Assembly: GCA_947034885.2 (NCBI GenBank) | Contig: OX344752.2 | Location: 10,664,001-10,728,000, forward strand | DNA from: Thuidium tamariscinum | Taxonomy: Eukaryota > Streptophyta > Bryopsida > Hypnales > Thuidiaceae | Length of the DNA: 64,000 nt | Direction: 5' to 3' | Part shown: positions 58,931 through 64,000 of the stretch, piece by piece | How positions within the stretch are numbered: the stretch's first letter is position 1 | How the letters are laid out: each line of letters starts with the position of its first letter | The notes under the pieces: generated by a model | What the model saw: only the letters and a program-made list of their open reading frames with translations | Databases searched by the model: none | Told to the model about the DNA's origin: nothing | Made by a program: the position numbers and the translations under genes

Positions 58931-61900
58931 TTCACAAGCAGGGCATAAATTTGACATCCTGGGGGGGGTATTTTGCCTTCAAAGGTGTCCCTAGACACCC
59001 AAATCTCAAACAGGGTGTCCCTCAGGACACCCAAATTTTTTACAAGGGTGTCCTTTTGACACCCAAAAAATTCTGTAGGGTGTCCCCCGTACCTACGGCC
59101 CCACCCCTAGATTCTGAGCCGCACTGCCGCAGACTGGAGTACTGGACAGGGGCGGGGGCGGGGGCCGCGGCGTCGGGGCCTAGGCTGGCTCCCGCAGTCC
59201 CGCCACTCCGCGGCTCCGCCATCCCTAAGGCTGGTCGCCGGGGCCGCCTGGGCTGGGGGCCGGCAAGAGTGGGCCGCAGGCCCTAAACCGCAACCCTGCT
59301 GCCCCGCAGGCCCACACAGGTGGCACAAGCAGTGCCGCACTACTCCGCAGGCCCGCAGCGCTGCAGGAGTGCCGCACTGCCTGGCCTTGCTACGCAGGCT
59401 TGCGACTCCAGGAGCTGAGGAGTGAGGAGCCCGTACGCCGTACGGCACATGGGAGACAAGGGTCAAGGGGTATGCATTTTATTATAACTTAGTATTGTAT
59501 TTGTATCTTCTTTTCTTTGTGCTTGTTCTTCTCATGCTTTCTTTGGTGTGAAAATGTGTGAGTGAGGGTGTGTAGGAGTGCCTTTGGATATGGTTGTGAT
59601 GATTTTTAGTGACAAGTGTTTGCAATTGGTGTCAATTGATGAGTGAGTAGGTGCGTGGGTTTGGAAGAATGTTGTGTGTGAGATTGTAAGAAGGAAGTCT
59701 TGATGAGGTTCTTTTAAGCTTCAAATTTCAAGGTTTGTTTTGTGAAGTTTTCATTCCAAGTTTTGTTTAAACCACTTCATTCAAAGCTATGTTTTTTGCA
59801 TTGCATTTGAATTCGTGTTTTTAGCATTTTATTGGAAGTTATGTTCAAATTGTTAACCTTCTTGTGTGTACATTATAGAGAGGGCTAAGATTACGGAGAA
59901 GGGTAAGAAGAAGGAGAAGCAAGCAACCCTTGCAGGGTTCATTAAGAGACCTCGAGTGGATTTGAATGTTGGATCCAGTGAGGTGGATGGAGACAATGTG
60001 GAGATTCCCAAGGACAATGACCAAGTGGAAGAGAAGAATGCTAGGGTCCTTCAAGGGTGTGCCAATTATGAAACTCTACCGGAGGAGCAAGCACTTATGG
60101 ATATTTTGGATCATGAGGCAAATATGGGAGGACAAGGGAGTATGAAATCAAGAAATTATAGAGGTGAATGGAAATTCAAGTACCCTTGGGTAAGAGCTAT
60201 TGATGTTTTGGGACAAACTCGATTGAAATGTATTTTTTGTGAAAAATTTAGAGCAAGTGGACCTTGGGGGGTTGGAAAAGGATCAGTGAATTTACAGAAC
60301 TCTGGATTGCTCAAACACAACTTGAGCAACCAACATATCTATGCTCGTACTAGATGGTTGGGTTTGCAAGGAAAAATTGCAAGATCTATGGAAGCACATT
60401 TGGAAGAGGTATTGGACTCTAACAAGGTTAAAATCATTTTTTGCATGAAAATGATTTATTTCTTGGCTTCTTGTAGCATGCCTATATCTTTTTTTCCAAA
60501 TCTTGTGAAGTTTAGAAGATTCATGGATATGCCAAATGTTAGTGCAGTAGATGACTATGGAAGCTATGCAAATGCAATGTCTGGGAGGGAATTTCTACTA
60601 ACCATTGCTAGTGTCCTTGAAGACAAACTCACTGAGGAAGTTACAAATTCTCATTTTTTTCTATTATGGTGGATGAATCCACCGACAAGGCTTTGGAGTC
60701 ACATTTGATTACTTATGTCACTTATTTGGAAAATGATGGTATTGGCCAACCCAAAACCGAATTCCTTAACCTTGGAGGCATTCCAGATGGTACAACAGCA
60801 TCCATATTTGAAGCGTGGAAGAAGACTAGAATCAAATATGATTTGGATCAAACACGCCTTGTTGGACTTGCTATAGATGGGGCTGCAGCTATGGTTGGAG
60901 TGCACGAAGGTTTTGCAACAAAATTGAAGAGGGAGGTATTACATTTGTTCAGAACACATTGCATAGCCCATAGGGAAGCACTAGCTTCCAAAGATGCTGT
61001 GGAAGAAATCAGCCCTCTAGCCTCAGTGGAGAAGTTATCGAACAGATTATATGGATGGATTGGGAAGTCGTTTCTAAGAAACGAAGCATTGCAAGGGGTG
61101 TTGACTGTCATGGATATTGGGCGATTGAAAGTTTTGCATGTTCACAATGTACGGTGGTTGTCTATGGGCCAAGTAATGGAACGAATGGCATCAATTATGC
61201 CGGCTGTATTATCGCTTTTTGGTGGCCCAAGTGGATGTGGAGAATTATATCATGAGTTCCGTTGTTTTTCGGTTCTCTTTTTTATTCATCTTTTGGCAGA
61301 TGTACTTGGAGAGTTGAATATATTCAACAAGATTTTTCAGAAAGAGAACTTGGATTTGACCGATATTGGAGAAGCCATAGAGATTACAACACGGCCTTTG
61401 TCAAGAAAATTTTTGGTTGATGAAGATGAGGAGTTTGGTGCAAATACAAAGTTTGTGGCACATTTCTTGGACATTTCTCAAGGTGGTCAAATTCAGTTCC
61501 GAGACTCCACAGGAGTTGTGCATTCATATATATTGCATTATGCACCATTGCCCCATGCAGTTGAATTTGGTGGTGATGGCACCTTACACGGGTGTAGAGT
61601 GATTGCACAGGCTTATGTGCGCAAAGTGTTAAAGTCATTGTGACAACGATTTCTAGATTTGAAGATCTTCAATGCAGCTAAGCTATTTAGTCCCATTTCT
61701 TTTTCAGCAGATTTGACACTTCTTCACCGAAATGCTTCTTTATGGCTTAAAGTTTTTATTGAGCACTTCTGTACCAATGGAGGGAATTTTCTTGATGAGC
61801 GTGGTTTAAAATCCGAGCTTCGAGGTTTTTTGGATACTCTTCAAATTTCATGTGGTGGTTTGAAAATGCACCAAACTTAGATGGTGTACTCTTCCAATTT

Positions 61901-62387
61901 GGACTATATTGGAAGATATCCTCACATGTCCAAGCTGTGGCAAAGTATTCTTGTAATTCTTGCTAGCACAGCTTCTTGTGAGAGGGGATTTTCTATTCAA
62001 AATCATATTAAGTCTAATTTACGTTCTAATTTAGTATTGGAGACTTTGGAAGCAGAAATGAGAGTTGCAATGGCAAAAGTTCCTATAGAAGCCATTGACT
62101 CTGAACAAGTTTGGGTGAAATGGTGTGCCATGAAAGGTCGCCGCTTGTAGGTTTGTTTTCTTTTGTACGCTATGATATATAGTGACTCTTTTCATTTGTA
62201 ACAAAAAATATATATTGATATTACAAATTTTTCAAAATTGAGAATATTCTAACTAACCAAAAAAAATGTATGAAAAATTAGGGACACCCAAAAATTGGAC
62301 AAGGGTGTCCTTTTGACATCCAAAATTTTGACCAGGGTGTCCCCTAGAAATTTGGCTAGGGTGTCAAATTTATGCCCTGTTCACAAG
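58931..62387. mobile_element. Complete-ended hAT element, 3441 bp plus 8-bp duplications
   Basis: Terminal repeats are CAGGGCATAAATTTGACA (from 58939) and its perfect inverse TGTCAAATTTATGCCCTG (to 62379). The 8-bp duplication TTCACAAG is at 58931-58938 and 62380-62387. Subterminal GGGTGTCC/GGACACCC palindromic units lie at both ends (58983-59090 and 62281-62365). A GC-rich island lies at 59090-59460. It encodes an hAT transposase with three disruptions. Confidence 0.95.
59449..62150 (+). pseudogene. hAT transposase with a T-run frameshift and two stops
   Basis: A likely first exon, 59449-59469 (MGDKGQG), ends at GTATGC. It fits in phase with an acceptor before 59879, giving the main frame from 59879. 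A BED-like finger (CIFCEKF...HNLSNQH) is at about 60230-60340. The frame shifts by one base in the T-run at 60654-60660, just before the MVDESTD block that continues from 60666. The core has a second Asp in AIDGAAAMVG and an HCIAHREAL block. TGA at 61641-61643 and TAG at 61878-61880 interrupt the same frame before the C-terminal dimerisation region (STASCERGFS, about 61965), which ends at 62150. Other members of this type are normally about 700-800 residues, so this is close to full length. Confidence 0.85.
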
Positions 62388-64000
62388 GTTAACTTTGTTT
62401 CTTAGAGTAGTCTCACTATAGGGATGATTGGAATCAGAAGAGTTAAGAGTATTTTCTTGAATCCCGAAATTCATAGCATTTTCAATTTTGGAAATAAATT
62501 TATGAAAAATTTGCAATCCCCATATTTCCTACACAGAATAAATGTCCACCACCTCATATAGGCTAGATCACCATTTGCTTCAAAATTGCTTAAATGGTGG
62601 GCTATTGGTGCTGCTACCTTCAGTCACTGTCCTAAATGAGCCACCACCTACATGGGTTCCAGAACAATTTAAGAAAAAACAAATAGTTCCCTAGAGAAAA
62701 TTGATTCATAACTCAAGTTGTTGCTTTCTGAGTTCTCTACTTCCTGGCAATGAAACTCCCAACCACTGTCCATACATGTGGTTTGCAGGACAGTTTCAGA
62801 GGAAACGAGTAGTTCTGTAGAGAAAAGTGTTTCCTGACCCATGAAGTTATTGCGTTGTAACTGAAGTTCTCCACCTGCAAGCAATGAAACTCCCAGCTAG
62901 GTAGCACATCACATGAGTGAGGGCTTGACTGCCCATTTGGGAAAGGCCTCGGGTATGCAATTCTTGTACTATATGCAAGGGTCATCAGCATTAAAACGGC
63001 TTAGAGGATGGCTTTTGTTAAAATTATATCAAATTAAAAAGACCAAAAAGTTAGATGAAGGCCAAATTAAAAGAAAATTATATGTAGAAAATATTGCATA
63101 ACATACATTTTAGAAAAAAAGAAACTCACAATATATGAAGAATTGAAACACCTATGCATAGTTTTTTAAAATCCATACAAAATGTTCTCTCCAATTAAAA
63201 TTAAATTTTTATTAAAAATCCCCAAAAGTTGTGTAGCTCAACCTATGATACATGTATTAAAAAAACTCATATAAATGGGTTTTAAATGCTATTATTGTCC
63301 TAAAAAATATTCATTCCATATGTATAATTACATTTTCAGATTCCTTGTTAAAGGACCTACAAGAATTTCCTACAATAAAGCAAATTATATATTTTGTGAA
63401 TAGATTAAAATGCATTAAAAGTGATTATCATCAAGGCCATATAATATGAAAGTTATTTACCCAGGAAAAAGGCCAATTCTTTCAAGATAAAAGAACCACG
63501 GTATTGTGAAACAGGAACAAGCGATCAGAAAACTACTCTCACTTTTATTTAATTTTATTATATTGTGGCGGCCACAGAGGGCATCGTTATTACCAGAGCC
63601 GAATGTTGCCAAATTAAGGAAGTTTCTTATCTAAAAAATACAAAGCTACAGACTGCATATGGATTGCTATGTACACCAAACACAAAATGAATGACATGCA
63701 TGTATCGATCCTGCATGTCAAGAAAGTTGGCAAGGGTGAGTCAGTGATGTATTCCTTGCAAGCCTGTCGCTGAGTTCGGAGAGGCCTCAGCTCATGGTTG
63801 CAGAGCTTCGATCGTATTTTGCTTGCGCTGCTGCCTTGATCTAGAGTTCGCAGTACCAAACAAGATGGGTCCTTCCAGTCTTGCGGAAGAGTGATGGCAG
63901 GCTCAAGAAGGCACGAGCTTCATCCATCTTTTGCAAATCTATAGCACGGAATGTGCACACTGAATGATTTTGATCTTGTCCATACTACTTTTTTTTCTAC
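62388..64000. other. AT-rich flank with one tandem duplication
   Basis: A 134-bp direct duplication (about 62630-62895) is recognised by GCAATGAAACTCCCA at 62747 and 62881 and by GAGAAAA after TAGTTC at both units. Beyond that I see no gene to the window end. Confidence 0.55.

Overview
The window looks like transposon-dense nuclear DNA of a land plant. Most of it is AT-rich and gene-poor. The coding units have short GT-AG introns, telo-box (AAACCCTAA-type) leaders and families typical of plant repeats: a Mutator-like (MULE) transposase with AT-hooks and a SWIM finger, ULP1/C48-like protease cargo, and hAT transposases. I see no bacterial, organellar, rRNA or tRNA signature and no clear single-copy housekeeping gene. 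I cannot name the species.

Left part (1-16.4 kb). Three TE-like coding units each sit behind the same kind of GC-rich promoter array built on CGCGGTCGCC: a partial gene leaving the window (160 to 1, minus), a protein-kinase-like gene (5.2-6.8 kb, minus) and a coiled-coil protein gene with one in-frame stop (11.4-12.8 kb, plus). The coiled-coil gene lies between long inverted repeats (7.85-8.99 and 13.17-14.6 kb). A separate fold-back element lies at 3.8-4.9 kb, and several tandem repeats fill the rest.

Centre (16468-50751). I read this as one giant Mutator-like element of about 34.3 kb. Its ends are near-identical inverted repeats beginning GGTGTACACT, flanked by a perfect 9-bp target duplication (TTTTTTATT). 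Inside are a four-exon MULE transposase gene (30.0-25.6 kb, minus) and three paralogues (A 20.3-24.1 kb plus; B 38.1-32.8 kb minus; C 47.8-42.6 kb minus) of a large gene encoding a C2H2-like zinc finger, a long linker and a C-terminal ULP1/SENP-type cysteine protease. B is nearly intact, C carries three stops, and A has lost most of the protease domain. Each gene starts next to a terminal repeat or an internal terminal-repeat-derived block and is transcribed away from it. The 9-mer GAAACACTG/CAGTGTTTC occurs about 20 times inside the element (about 28 counting one variant), against roughly 0.3 expected. It is a candidate dispersed recognition site, possibly analogous to the motifs used by VANDAL anti-silencing proteins.

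Right part (50.8-64 kb). An hAT element has its transposase at 51.8-55.2 kb (one internal stop), a CGCGGTCGCC promoter array before it and an hAT end at 57447. A second hAT element is complete at its ends (58939-62379, 18-bp terminal repeats, 8-bp target duplication) but has a frameshift and two stops. A 361-bp non-autonomous hAT relative has inserted into the left terminal repeat of the giant MULE (16916-17276). The remainder is AT-rich DNA without supported genes.
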